Assembly: GCF_000743525.1 (NCBI RefSeq)
Contig: NZ_JQGK01000015.1
Location: 1 to 64,000, forward strand
Direction: 5' to 3'
DNA: 64,000 bases
Source of the DNA: Sulfurospirillum sp. SCADC
Lineage (GTDB): Bacteria; Campylobacterota; Campylobacteria; Campylobacterales; Sulfurospirillaceae
Below, one piece after another: positions 1 through 8,536 of the stretch. Position 1 is the stretch's first letter, and every line of letters begins with the position of its first letter. Position numbers and translations under genes: made by a program. The notes beneath the pieces are model-generated. The model had not been told where the DNA came from. It worked only from the letters and a program-made list of their open reading frames with translations, and ran no database searches.

Positions 1-31
1 AACAGTAAACTGCTATAATGTCTCGCTCCAT
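1..31 (-). CDS. Start of an unknown protein, possibly a transposase (partial)
   Basis: An ATG at 29-31 (minus strand) preceded by GGAGGG at normal spacing opens a frame that reads MERDIIAVYC before leaving the window. The stem resembles the N-terminus of IS982-type transposases, which often begin with a short hydrophobic run ending in C or FC before an acidic DD. Only ten residues are visible, so the function is a guess from context: it lies next to a truncated gene. Confidence 0.3.
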   Translation of the reverse strand, partial: MERDIIAVYC

Positions 32-105
32 AAACGTGCCCTCCACGGCTTTTTATGGAGTCTCAAGCAATTTTTAGACCCTTCTTCGCAACTAGCAGTT
101 TGGGT
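1..105 (-). mobile_element. Probable end of an insertion sequence
   Basis: The first ~100 bases hold a short reading frame with a strong ribosome site (GGAGGG, next feature), preceded on the minus strand by non-coding sequence that abruptly ends the neighbouring acyltransferase. The boundary is near 100-105, where the sequence ACCC...GGGT occurs. This layout fits the left end of an insertion sequence with its transposase reading off the window edge. The family is uncertain; an IS982-like element is a guess from the first ten residues. Confidence 0.35.
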
Positions 106-896
106 AAAAATAATATTAATCTATTTGACATTATTATGTACTCTTTAAACTTATACAATACAACACCAGCAAAAAAATAGGATGAAAAAATTATAAAAGA
201 AGAATATTCATTAGAAGCAAATACCCATCCTCGACAACACGGAATACTGAAAATTATAAATGAACTTAAAATATTTCCCAATGCTAAAATAAAAAATAAT
301 ACAAAAGAAAATAAAAGTATATACTTTTTGCCATGAGTGAGCCAAACAATAAATGGTAATATAAAATATAAAGCTATCTCATGTTTGAGCGTCCACATTG
401 ATCCATTTATGCCATCAATCATTGGATTATTAGGAAATGCGCCTGTAATTGTCCAAGAGTATCCAAATATATGAAAAGATCCAGCTTTAATAAAAAATTC
501 CAATGAAGAACCATCTGCTAGGCTAAAAATTTTAGCAGATTCAGAAATAATTGGAACTAGAATAAATGCAGATATTCCAAGTGATAACCAAAATGCAGGG
601 ATAATTCTTAAAAATCTATTTTTTGCATATCTTGATAATGAAGAATTAGATTCAAGACTTTGAATCATAAAAAAACCAGACAATACAAAAAACCCATAGA
701 CTGCTATTGAACCCAATCCCAATTGATAATTAACCAATGTGATAAAAAAATCTTTTGCTCCAGATTCTCCATACAACAAAGCATATGAATGCACAAACAA
801 TACCAAAGTTGCCAACATGAATCTAATATCATCAAAAGAGTTGCTCTTTCTGTCATATATATCATTTAAAGTTCTAATTTCCAAAAAGCACCTCAT
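63..896 (-). CDS. Acyltransferase family 3 (O-acetylase), 3' truncated
   Basis: Integral-membrane acyltransferase of the OafA/Acyltransferase_3 type, expected to add acyl groups to exported polysaccharide. Visible family features are the N-terminal FDDIRFMLATLVLFVHS segment, a FFVLSGFF membrane helix, RFLRIIPAFW and the WTLKHEI motif, followed by several hydrophobic helices. At 277 residues it is shorter than the usual 340-400. Its last ~14 residues (after the RLILF helix) are charged and unlike the family, and lie in the putative insertion-sequence end, so the protein probably lost its final helices. The start overlaps the preceding glycosyltransferase frame by 23 bases, as in a coupled operon. 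Probably inactive or altered. Confidence 0.7.
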   Translation of the reverse strand: MRCFLEIRTLNDIYDRKSNSFDDIRFMLATLVLFVHSYALLYGESGAKDFFITLVNYQLGLGSIAVYGFFVLSGFFMIQSLESNSSLSRYAKNRFLRIIPAFWLSLGISAFILVPIISESAKIFSLADGSSLEFFIKAGSFHIFGYSWTITGAFPNNPMIDGINGSMWTLKHEIALYFILPFIVWLTHGKKYILLFSFVLFFILALGNILSSFIIFSIPCCRGWVFASNEYSSFIIFSSYFFAGVVLYKFKEYIIMSNRLILFLPKLLVAKKGLKIA

Positions 897-1485
897 TTAT
901 TTTATCTATCTCTATAACCCTTCCTAATTCATAATTCCGAACTCTTTCCGCAGGAGCACCCAAATCAAAAACAATCAAAGGATACCCCATTTGCATAATC
1001 TCATCCGTAGTATATGAAAATGTTTCAGGCCAAATTGACGGTATTAGAAACTTTGTTATATTATATTTTCTAACTATACTTTCTAAATCTTTTTTATCAT
1101 ATCTACCTGTTACTTTAAATGATTTAGAATTAATTGGAATCGATATCTGCCCAATCACTATCACTTTTGCATTTATTTTGTTGTTGTCAATATGTGAAAC
1201 TAAATCTTTAACGATACCAGCACCTTTGGCTTCATTTATTCCACCCAAGATCCCAATCGTAATCATTTCTGATGTATTATTTGGATTATAAATCTTTTCA
1301 TATCTTCCCGATATATCATGTGGTTTAACAATAATTTTTTCAATACTATCAGGATAAGCTTTCAAAAATATATCTTTTGAGGAGTTTGAAAAACATAGTA
1401 TCTCATCAGATATATTAACTATTTTTTTCCCATGATTTTCTCCAACTTTGAATGTCTGTCTCTTTTTCAAAAATCTTAAATTCAT
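874..1485 (-). pseudogene. Glycosyltransferase family 1 C-terminal part, separated by a frameshift
   Basis: This 203-residue frame looks like the C-terminal Rossmann half of a GT1/GT4-type glycosyltransferase: GILGGINEAKGAGIVKDLV, a KVIVIGQ strand and SIWPETFSYTTDEIMQMGYP, resembling the donor-binding PExFxxxxxEA loop. Its first 20 residues are an out-of-frame reading of the upstream gene. Removing one base from the A7 run (T7 on the plus strand, 1432-1438) joins the upstream ...SWRKSWEK directly to IVNISDEILCFSNSS, typical mid-domain glycosyltransferase sequence. I therefore read 874-3295 as one broken bifunctional gene; the ATG at 1485 is unlikely to be a natural start. Confidence 0.7.
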
Positions 1486-3295
1486 TTTTATTATTAATTA
1501 AACAATTATGACAAATATTTTTATCATTTGGAACTGCACAGTATTTCATCTCTTGATTTAAGAGCGTGTAGCTTGGACAAACGGGAAAAAAATCATGGAT
1601 TGGCAATACTACTTTTGAATTTGTTTTTTCTTTTAGTTGTATTATTTCACTTATTGCCTCATGCACATCTGGATATGAAACCAATGAGTTTATGAAAATC
1701 TCATTTATTTTAAAATCAGATAATAATTCAAAAATTTCTGTTAAATTAGATGCCGAAAATTTATAGTTAATTTGGTTGGCTATAAATGTAATATTAAAAA
1801 CTTTTAGTAGATTAAAATCGTATCTTATGAGAATTGTCATTTTATTGGCTTCTATTCTCTTGCTCATACCTTCATCTATATAATGATTTGCACCGCCACC
1901 TAAGGCATGGTCGATTATTATTGTAGTATTTAATTTTGCATTTTGTATTTTGATTTGTAAGAATAATCTAAGATTTTCCAATTCATTTTTTTGAACTAGT
2001 CTTTGAACTTGCTCATCATAGCTTGAGTGTTTTTGATTTAAAACTGAGAGATTTTGTGATATCAATCTCTGCTTTTCTTTACTTGGAAACGATCCACCAT
2101 GCTTATGATAAATAAATAAATTAGTTACGTGTATATTTTTATACCCTTCTTTAATAGCTCTTTGACACCAATCATTCTCTTCACAATAACCTTTTCCATA
2201 AACCTCATCAAACATTCCTATTTTGTGAACTAGATTTTTGTTAACTCCCATACAAAAACCAACACCCGTTGGTATCTCTATATATGTTTTTTCAAAATTT
2301 ACATATTGAAAGTGTTCATCTATTTTTTCAACATTCAATCCCTCAAATATGGGATTATCTTCTAAATAATTTGGAAAACTACAAATCGTACCAGCATTTG
2401 TAAATGGTGTAGTGCTAGCAATATTTTTCATCTCAAAAATTGGATACATTAGCCTCTCTAACCAATGGGGTGGAACTTCTGTGTCGGTGTTTAGCAGTAC
2501 AAAATGATTCTTTGTTAGTTTTGAAAGTTTATTGACAGTTTTTAGAAATCCTAGATTTTCTTTATTCTCGATGATTATTATTGCTATCTCGGAATTATTT
2601 ATATTAAATTCTTTTAAATAAGTCAATACCCTATCATCAGGACTTTTATCATCAGCTATAAGTAGTCTATAGGGCAAAGTTGTATTTTTAATAATACTTG
2701 AGAATAAAGGTTCAAGATATTCAAACCCATTGTAGACAGGAATGATAATATCAATTGGTTTATTAATAACAAATGAAGGAATTTTAGGTTCATTGTGAAA
2801 AAGTTTTACCAAATCATCAAAAGTTTTCAAGGTCTCCATTTTTTTTTGTTCATTATCTATTTTGGTCGTTACTTGTGAAGCTTTTTTTAGCCCTTCTTTT
2901 AAACCTTTTCGACGAACTTCTATTAAAAATTTCTTGACAAGATGTGGATTGTTTTTGGCATGATTTAAAATAGTTACAAGCTTTTTGATTTTAGAGACTT
3001 TATGCTCAATCACTATGCTATTTTTAGTATGCGTCTTTCGTCCTTCTTTAGCACCATACTTTATAAAATGAACTAATGGATTTATCCCTGCATTTCGCAC
3101 ATCAAGATGAGTTTCAAGGTAAAAATCTGTATCAAACTTTTCAGATGGATTTCGTCCTTCTTTCCAACCACATTCACAAAAATGTTTTAAAGGGTCAATA
3201 TCTGCTTGTCTAATATCCGCGTATTCTTGTAAATAGTATATTGCATCAAATAAACCAGATGATTTAATTATTTTATATTCTTTATTCAAACTCAT
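1415..3295 (-). CDS. Glycosyltransferase family 2, N-terminal part of a frameshifted bifunctional enzyme
   Basis: Residues ~14-85 carry two copies of a short repeat (F-D-x-x-Y-Y-L...PL-x-HF-x-x-x-G-x-x-EGR), often found ahead of polysaccharide glycosyltransferase domains. Residues ~180-430 form a GT2 domain: PIDIIIPVYNG, ADDKSPDD, NTDTEVPPHWL (DxD-type nucleotide-sugar site) and FDEVYGKGYCEENDWC. After ~450 a second glycosyltransferase N-terminal half begins (TIIIDHALGGGANHYI) and runs to a stop just after SWRKSWEKNS. The downstream frame continues this half, so the gene appears to carry a +1 base error in an A7 tract. It starts one base after the restored stop of the previous glycosyltransferase. 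Role: assembly of a surface glycan. Confidence 0.8.
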   Translation of the reverse strand: MSLNKEYKIIKSSGLFDAIYYLQEYADIRQADIDPLKHFCECGWKEGRNPSEKFDTDFYLETHLDVRNAGINPLVHFIKYGAKEGRKTHTKNSIVIEHKVSKIKKLVTILNHAKNNPHLVKKFLIEVRRKGLKEGLKKASQVTTKIDNEQKKMETLKTFDDLVKLFHNEPKIPSFVINKPIDIIIPVYNGFEYLEPLFSSIIKNTTLPYRLLIADDKSPDDRVLTYLKEFNINNSEIAIIIIENKENLGFLKTVNKLSKLTKNHFVLLNTDTEVPPHWLERLMYPIFEMKNIASTTPFTNAGTICSFPNYLEDNPIFEGLNVEKIDEHFQYVNFEKTYIEIPTGVGFCMGVNKNLVHKIGMFDEVYGKGYCEENDWCQRAIKEGYKNIHVTNLFIYHKHGGSFPSKEKQRLISQNLSVLNQKHSSYDEQVQRLVQKNELENLRLFLQIKIQNAKLNTTIIIDHALGGGANHYIDEGMSKRIEANKMTILIRYDFNLLKVFNITFIANQINYKFSASNLTEIFELLSDFKINEIFINSLVSYPDVHEAISEIIQLKEKTNSKVVLPIHDFFPVCPSYTLLNQEMKYCAVPNDKNICHNCLINNKNEFKIFEKETDIQSWRKSWEKNS

Positions 3296-3349
3296 TTTAA
3301 ATACCTTTTATCTTTTTTATCATTCTTGTAATTTTTCTTAATAGTCTTG

Positions 3350-5641
3350 TTAGTATCCAACTCTCTTACTCAAGTATAACGATATAAGCTCTTGATTGAG
3401 TGCGTTGATGTTTTGTTCCTTGTGCGCAAGCTCTTGATTTTTTTGCTTTACGCTTACATGTAAAGCGTCTTTTGCGACATGGGCATATCGCAAAACTACT
3501 ACCAATGCTTGCGCATTTTCAAAGACGCTTTCAGCGTGTTCACTAAAGTACATCTGTGAATCATCGGTAGTGAAAAAGTAGCTTTTACCATGATGTATCT
3601 CAGCATTTGAATGGACATGCGGCATAAGGTCAATCGTCTCATTTTCTTTCTTTACATGTAAGCTTTCTATCTCGATGACACAACACTCGTTCAGTGGGTC
3701 AAGGCGTAGGGCTTTGATGTTTGGCTTGTCAGTGAGGTCAAAGGTAAACTCTTGGGTTTGCGTGTTTTGTACTACTGGGAATTTAATGGAGTTTTCTTCG
3801 CTTATGCCTTTGCCTTGGTCCATGAAGAGCTGAGCAAAAAGATTCAGTTTAGAGTTGTTGTTGAGATAAATATGTTGTCTTTTTGCTATATTAAAGAATA
3901 AATGATGAGGATTTTTATTCTCGGTAAAAGTAAGCTTTTGCATTATTTTGCTTACTGAATCTGAAAGTGAATAGTTTTTGAGAGCAACATCACGACAAAA
4001 AGTAACTTTAAATTGCATATCTCCGAAATTCTGTATGAGTTCAGTTACTATCTCATCAGATGAAATTTTTCTATTTGTGCATCGACCAGAAAAATTAAAT
4101 TCGCTTGCCAGCTGAAAATTGGCTTCTTCAATCCACCCAGGTCCTCCAAATCGATCATAACAATAGACTGGAATACCCATTGCCAAACAATATTGAACGG
4201 TTCGTCCAATAGTGATGATGGCATCAAATTCTCTTAAAACATCAGGAGTAATGAGTCGAAATTCACCCTCCATGCCAAAAATTTTAATTTCTATCCCTTT
4301 GTTTTCTAATTGAGGAATAGCTTCTTTTATTTCTGATGGAATATGATTTGAGACAATTGCAATTTTTTGTAAAGAAAAATCCTTTTTAGAATTATTGACA
4401 AAAAAATCATTTGAAACAGGATTAGGTAAAATTTCAATCATAGAATCGTCTAGACCCATCTCTACCATAGTCTTTTTTGTTTCAAGGGAATTTGCCAAAA
4501 ATAAATCAACTTTTTCTGTTGAAAGGGGTGGGGATTCTAAGGATTCATATGGAGAAAGAGAAGAAAAAATAATTTTATCAGCTGTGATCCCTATGTCAAT
4601 CAAGCAAGCATCAATAGTTGTAAAATGTTGTGCCCAGATTAGGTCAAAATGTTCCGCTGTTGCATTATTGAGATCCAATATTCGTATATTGAATTTCTCG
4701 AATTCTGCTTTTAAAGGATCGGCAAAAGTAAAAGTACCTACCGTAACAGCATACTCCCGAGACAAGAACTCTTTAGCTAAGTCAAGTGTAGCGATTTCCG
4801 ATCCACTAAATTCTCTAATGAAATGGTTGGTAAGTAATATTTTTGCTTTACTTTTTAATTCAATATTATCCAAATGAAATCTATCCTCTACTTTGATTAT
4901 ATTGTATGTTGGTTTGTTTGGAAAAGAAAAACTTCTAGGCCATTCCCAATGGGTAAGTGCTTTTTTTGCATTGTTGATAAATTCTAGATTTGATGCACTG
5001 CTTGTGTTAATTAATTTGGAATTGAAATTTTCACGAACAAAATTCATATGATGCATAGAAATTTCATCAGCATCAAAAAACTTAAATTTTCCAGATTTAT
5101 TGATTAACCTACGAGTTGGATCAACCATTTCGGCTGGAAAAATACCTTGATATTCAAAAGATAATTCAGGGGTTATTTTGGCTATAAAACAAACATTTGT
5201 AGTATCTGGTGTCTCTGAGCGATAATATGGTTTGTGAAGATAAAAGTATGAATGCACACAACTATAAGTTATATCTTCAGTCTCAATTAGTTTTTTTGCA
5301 TCTTCAAACTGTTCAGGGATATAAAACTCATCTGCATCCATTAATAAAAAATGAGTTGCATTTATTTTTTTTGCTAATTCTAATCCAACTACTCTTTTTG
5401 AAAACTCATTTTCGGCTGGTGTCTTATTGAAGTTTGGAGTAAAACAAAAAAAGTCGTCAACCAAATTTCCATCTTTGAGTTTTTGAATAACCATTTTTGC
5501 ATTATCGCTTAAAGGCTCATTCCAATTGCTTGTTTCTTGATATACTATTGATAGATGGTTAACTAGGGGACGAATATTTTTTACAGTATACCAAAGCAAC
5601 TCTTCTCCGTTAAAAAAATTAATGCTTGCAGATAGTTTCAT
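3350..5641 (-). CDS. Multidomain glycosyltransferase with altered C-terminus
   Basis: The N-terminal ~240 residues look like a GT2/GT92-like domain (SASINFFNGEELLWYTV, FLLMDADEFYIP with DxD). Residues ~265-560 resemble a GT4-type domain (ILLTNHFIREFSGSEIATLDLA, DLIWAQHF, PNPVSNDFF). The rest is a beta-rich segment and a short coiled coil. The protein ends ...LYLSKRVGY, but dropping one AG unit from the AGAGAG near 3366-3371 restores ...LYLSKSWILTRLLRKI and runs to a TAA at 3297-3299, one base before the next ATG. SW-(I/R)-LTR-x-LR is a common tail of such enzymes, so the present end is probably a 2-base frameshift. Two iterated palindromes (3454, 3652) lie in its 3' part. Confidence 0.75.
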   Translation of the reverse strand: MKLSASINFFNGEELLWYTVKNIRPLVNHLSIVYQETSNWNEPLSDNAKMVIQKLKDGNLVDDFFCFTPNFNKTPAENEFSKRVVGLELAKKINATHFLLMDADEFYIPEQFEDAKKLIETEDITYSCVHSYFYLHKPYYRSETPDTTNVCFIAKITPELSFEYQGIFPAEMVDPTRRLINKSGKFKFFDADEISMHHMNFVRENFNSKLINTSSASNLEFINNAKKALTHWEWPRSFSFPNKPTYNIIKVEDRFHLDNIELKSKAKILLTNHFIREFSGSEIATLDLAKEFLSREYAVTVGTFTFADPLKAEFEKFNIRILDLNNATAEHFDLIWAQHFTTIDACLIDIGITADKIIFSSLSPYESLESPPLSTEKVDLFLANSLETKKTMVEMGLDDSMIEILPNPVSNDFFVNNSKKDFSLQKIAIVSNHIPSEIKEAIPQLENKGIEIKIFGMEGEFRLITPDVLREFDAIITIGRTVQYCLAMGIPVYCYDRFGGPGWIEEANFQLASEFNFSGRCTNRKISSDEIVTELIQNFGDMQFKVTFCRDVALKNYSLSDSVSKIMQKLTFTENKNPHHLFFNIAKRQHIYLNNNSKLNLFAQLFMDQGKGISEENSIKFPVVQNTQTQEFTFDLTDKPNIKALRLDPLNECCVIEIESLHVKKENETIDLMPHVHSNAEIHHGKSYFFTTDDSQMYFSEHAESVFENAQALVVVLRYAHVAKDALHVSVKQKNQELAHKEQNINALNQELISLYLSKRVGY

Positions 5642-5644
5642 CGC

Positions 5645-6841
5645 CTAAAGGTTCCATTCATGTTTAGATCTAAATACGCCCTCTGAGATAGGCAGATTAC
5701 TTTGTGCCATTTTGCTTTTTATATCAAATTTTGCAATATAATCTTCATTATCGTAGGAAAACATACCTTGTGTGTCAGAAATCGAAACAGTTACAAAATA
5801 TTCACCCCCTAGAAAATCATTCTTTGGTATTAATAGCTTTATATTGTTTACCATTGAGTTGATTTTGATATCATCTCGAATTGTGTTAAATAAAGTAACC
5901 AGTCTTCCTTCGTCATCGTAAATCAAAACACCGATTGCATAATCATAGGCTTCCTTATTGAAGCGTAATGAAATCGTTAGTTCAATATCCTCATCAGTAA
6001 AGTATGTTGATTTAGAAAGTGCTACATCTTGAATGGCTATTGTTTTGTCGTTTTTCTGATTATCTATGATTGTATTTTTTTCAATCTTTTGTTTGTCTTT
6101 TGTGTCATTTGATTGCTTCATATAGTCGGAATAAGCTTCACATACAACATGAGCTTCATTTTGCATAACCATTTTTCCATCTTTGACCCAGATTGCTTTA
6201 TGACAAAAATTTCTGATGCTTGGCAATGAATGACTAACGAACAGAATGGATCGATTACTATTTAGCATTGATTTCATTTTTAAAATACATTTTTCTTGAA
6301 ATGCCATATCCCCCACACTCAAAGCCTCATCCACTATCAAAATATCTGGGTCCACATTGATAGCCACGGCAAACGCCAGACGGGCGAACATACCGCTACT
6401 GTACATTTTAACAGGCTGATAAACAAAGTCACCAATGTCCGCAAAAGCTAGAATGTCTTCTACTTTTGCCTCCATCTCAGCTCGTGTATAACCCATCAAA
6501 GAGCCTTGAAAGTAGATATTTTCAACACCGGTGTACTCTGGGTTAAATCCCGCTCCAAGTTCTAGCAATGAAGCGATACGACCGTTTACATGTACGCCTC
6601 CACTGGTAGGGTTAAGCACTCCAGTGATGATCTTTAGTAGTGTTGATTTTCCTGCCCCATTTTTACCGATGATGCCAACGGTCTCACCTTTTTTGATCTC
6701 AAAGCTGACATCATTTAAAGCATAAAAGTCCTTGTGGTACTGCTTTTTCAAAGGGTGTAGGGACTCTTTAAGGCGGTCTATGGGTTTATCATAGAGTTTG
6801 TAGATCTTGGTTAGATGGTTTACTTTTATGGCGGTGTTCAT
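5645..6841 (-). CDS. wzt: Polysaccharide ABC exporter ATPase (Wzt/TagH type)
   Basis: ATPase subunit driving export of lipid-linked O-polysaccharide across the inner membrane. Residues ~40-245 form the nucleotide-binding domain: Walker A GIIGKNGAGKSTLL, the stalk YSSGMFARLAFA in place of a standard signature (normal for Wzt), Walker B ILIVDEALSVGD and a SHSL switch histidine. The C-terminal ~130 residues form a beta-rich Wzt_C-like domain that in this family reads a terminal sugar modification. It is three bases from the next glycosyltransferase. Its permease partner (9236-10066) is normally adjacent, but 2.4 kb of unrelated genes intervene here. Confidence 0.9.
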   Translation of the reverse strand: MNTAIKVNHLTKIYKLYDKPIDRLKESLHPLKKQYHKDFYALNDVSFEIKKGETVGIIGKNGAGKSTLLKIITGVLNPTSGGVHVNGRIASLLELGAGFNPEYTGVENIYFQGSLMGYTRAEMEAKVEDILAFADIGDFVYQPVKMYSSGMFARLAFAVAINVDPDILIVDEALSVGDMAFQEKCILKMKSMLNSNRSILFVSHSLPSIRNFCHKAIWVKDGKMVMQNEAHVVCEAYSDYMKQSNDTKDKQKIEKNTIIDNQKNDKTIAIQDVALSKSTYFTDEDIELTISLRFNKEAYDYAIGVLIYDDEGRLVTLFNTIRDDIKINSMVNNIKLLIPKNDFLGGEYFVTVSISDTQGMFSYDNEDYIAKFDIKSKMAQSNLPISEGVFRSKHEWNL

Positions 6842-6852
6842 GGTTAATTCTT

Positions 6853-6877
6853 AATTTTGAATTTTGAATTTTGAATT
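6853..6877. repeat. Short tandem repeat, 7-base unit ATTTTGA
   Basis: Three full copies of ATTTTGA plus a partial fourth lie directly upstream of the wzt ATG, at the junction with the inserted DUF1016 cassette. They may be slippage at an insertion scar. No function is assigned. Confidence 0.6.
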
Positions 6878-6899
6878 GGATTTGATTTCATTTTAGTTT

Positions 6900-7913
6900 T
6901 CACGATTCTAGCAACCTATTCAAAGCTTTTTCTAGCTGTTCTTTTTGCGGAAGATAGAGTTGATATTTTGCAAGAAGTATTTTATTTTCGATACTATCAG
7001 TAGCATATTCTACTAAAATATGATTTTTGTATGCACCTAAAATAATTCCCACTGGCTCATTATCTCCCTCAGTTGCTTCCTCTTTTTTGAAGTAATTTAG
7101 ATAAAGGTTCATTTGCCCTATATCTTGATGATCAATTTCCCCTCGTTTTAAATCAATCAACACAAAACATTTGAGTATTCGATGATAAAAAAGTAAATCA
7201 ACTCTAAAATGTTTTCCTCCAATACTCATACGATATTGTCGCCCTATAAATGCAAAACCTTTTCCAAGTTCAAGTAAAAAGTGTTGTAAATTTGAAATAA
7301 GTCGCTCTTCTAAATCACTTTCAAGATATTGGTACTGTTCTGGTATATTTAAAAACTCCAATACAAAAGGATCTTTGAGTAAGTCTTCTGCTTGTTCAAT
7401 CTCATGCCCATCAGTAGCCAATTTTAAAACACCTTCTTTATCAGAACTCAGTGCTAAACGATGAAACAACATACTTTTCATTTGTCGCTTTAGCTCTCGT
7501 ACACTCCATTTTTCTTTTTGGGTTTGTTTCACATAAAAACCTATCTCAAGCTCAGTGTCAGCTTTTAATATCTCATAATAATGACTCCAAGTCAATTGGT
7601 GGGACAGTGTCCCACTTTTTGGAAATGTAAGATAAAACTTTCTCATGTAAAGTAAGTTTGATCTTCCAAAACCCTTGCCATAGGCAAACGTTAAATCTTT
7701 TGAAAGTCTTTCAAAAAGTGCCGTTCCATACTCAGCTTTTTCATTTCCATTTTGTTCAAACTCTACGATGTATCTCCCTATCTCCCAATAAGTTTGCACC
7801 AAAATAGTATTGACACTCTTGGCTACTTTTTCTCTACTAAGAGTTAGTAAATCACCTATTTGTTCAACAAGTAGTTTATAATTATTTGGTTGTAAATCAC
7901 TACCAATTTTCAT
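6900..7913 (-). CDS. DUF1016/YhcG family PDDEXK-type nuclease-like protein
   Basis: Full-length member of the YhcG/DUF1016 family (usually ~340 residues; here 337). The N-terminal helical domain shows YWEIGRYIVEFEQNG and YGKGFGRSNLLYMRKFYLTFP. The C-terminal domain shows the PD-(D/E)xK core FRVDLLFYHR...VLIDLKRG. Members are common accessory genes near restriction systems and mobile regions; a DNA-processing or recombination role is suspected but not established. It sits inside the wzm-wzt interval, which has nothing functionally in common with it, so it was probably acquired by transfer. Two truncated relatives lie just upstream. Confidence 0.88.
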   Translation of the reverse strand: MKIGSDLQPNNYKLLVEQIGDLLTLSREKVAKSVNTILVQTYWEIGRYIVEFEQNGNEKAEYGTALFERLSKDLTFAYGKGFGRSNLLYMRKFYLTFPKSGTLSHQLTWSHYYEILKADTELEIGFYVKQTQKEKWSVRELKRQMKSMLFHRLALSSDKEGVLKLATDGHEIEQAEDLLKDPFVLEFLNIPEQYQYLESDLEERLISNLQHFLLELGKGFAFIGRQYRMSIGGKHFRVDLLFYHRILKCFVLIDLKRGEIDHQDIGQMNLYLNYFKKEEATEGDNEPVGIILGAYKNHILVEYATDSIENKILLAKYQLYLPQKEQLEKALNRLLES

Positions 7914-7985
7914 TTTAGCTTCTTAATTATAGTTCCACTCTCATATTTTTATAGTGCAAATTTAAAGTTAGATTATTATACCAGC

Positions 7986-8177
7986 TCATTTGTGCATGTA
8001 CCTCTTGCACAAATTGTTTATTTGCAAAATTCCATTGCCTATTTCCCAATAAAGAAGAACCAACTCCGCATTGACAGCTAAAATTGCTTTTTGCTGAGCA
8101 ACGGATACTTTGTTTTTTATCTCATTAAAAAAAGATATAAGATATTGTTGTTCTAAACTCAATGTTGAATTATTCAT
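7986..8177 (-). pseudogene. DUF1016 N-terminal remnant
   Basis: This frame encodes only the start of a YhcG-type N-terminal domain (ISFFNEIKNKVSVAQQKA, LVLLYWEIGNGI), then departs from the family within 15 residues. Complete family members are ~340 residues, so this is a 63-residue decayed or recombined fragment. It overlaps the stop of the upstream four-helix protein by four bases, so it may still be translated. Confidence 0.65.
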
Positions 8178-8536
8178 TTATTTACCTGAGTTGATTTGAC
8201 AATACTTGTGGTTATTTTAATAATCTCTTCTATAGCATGGGTTATAGATTGTACATACTTCTCACTTATATTCAAATAGTGTGTTTCAACCAATAAGTCT
8301 ATCCAATACTTTGTTTCTCTAGCTTCTTTGCTTGCTATGCTCATTTTAGATATAAAATCATTTTTACTTTGCCCAGCTTGTGCTTCGTTTATATTTGCGC
8401 CGATAGATGTTCCACATCTTAAAAGTTGTTTGGAAAGAATATACTCTTTTTTCTCATCACACAAATATTTATAAAGCTTTATTATCCGTACTGCAAATGT
8501 AAAAGACTTATCCAAAATTATATTTTCTTGTTTCAT
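8174..8536 (-). CDS. Four-helix bundle protein (23S rRNA intervening-sequence / IVP family)
   Basis: A 120-residue all-helical protein of the four-helix bundle family first noticed in 23S rRNA intervening sequences. Signature segments are FTFAVRIIKLYKYL, LLRCGTSIGANINEAQAG and KEARETKYWIDLL. Members often sit in surface-polysaccharide and mobile loci; their biochemical role is unknown. It overlaps both neighbouring DUF1016-type genes by four bases (ATGA-type coupling), so the three behave as one cassette. Confidence 0.88.
   Translation of the reverse strand: MKQENIILDKSFTFAVRIIKLYKYLCDEKKEYILSKQLLRCGTSIGANINEAQAGQSKNDFISKMSIASKEARETKYWIDLLVETHYLNISEKYVQSITHAIEEIIKITTSIVKSTQVNK

Noticed and set aside
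4395-4877. 160-codon plus-strand frame
   Set aside because: Lies inside the glycosyltransferase on the other strand; no supporting signals.
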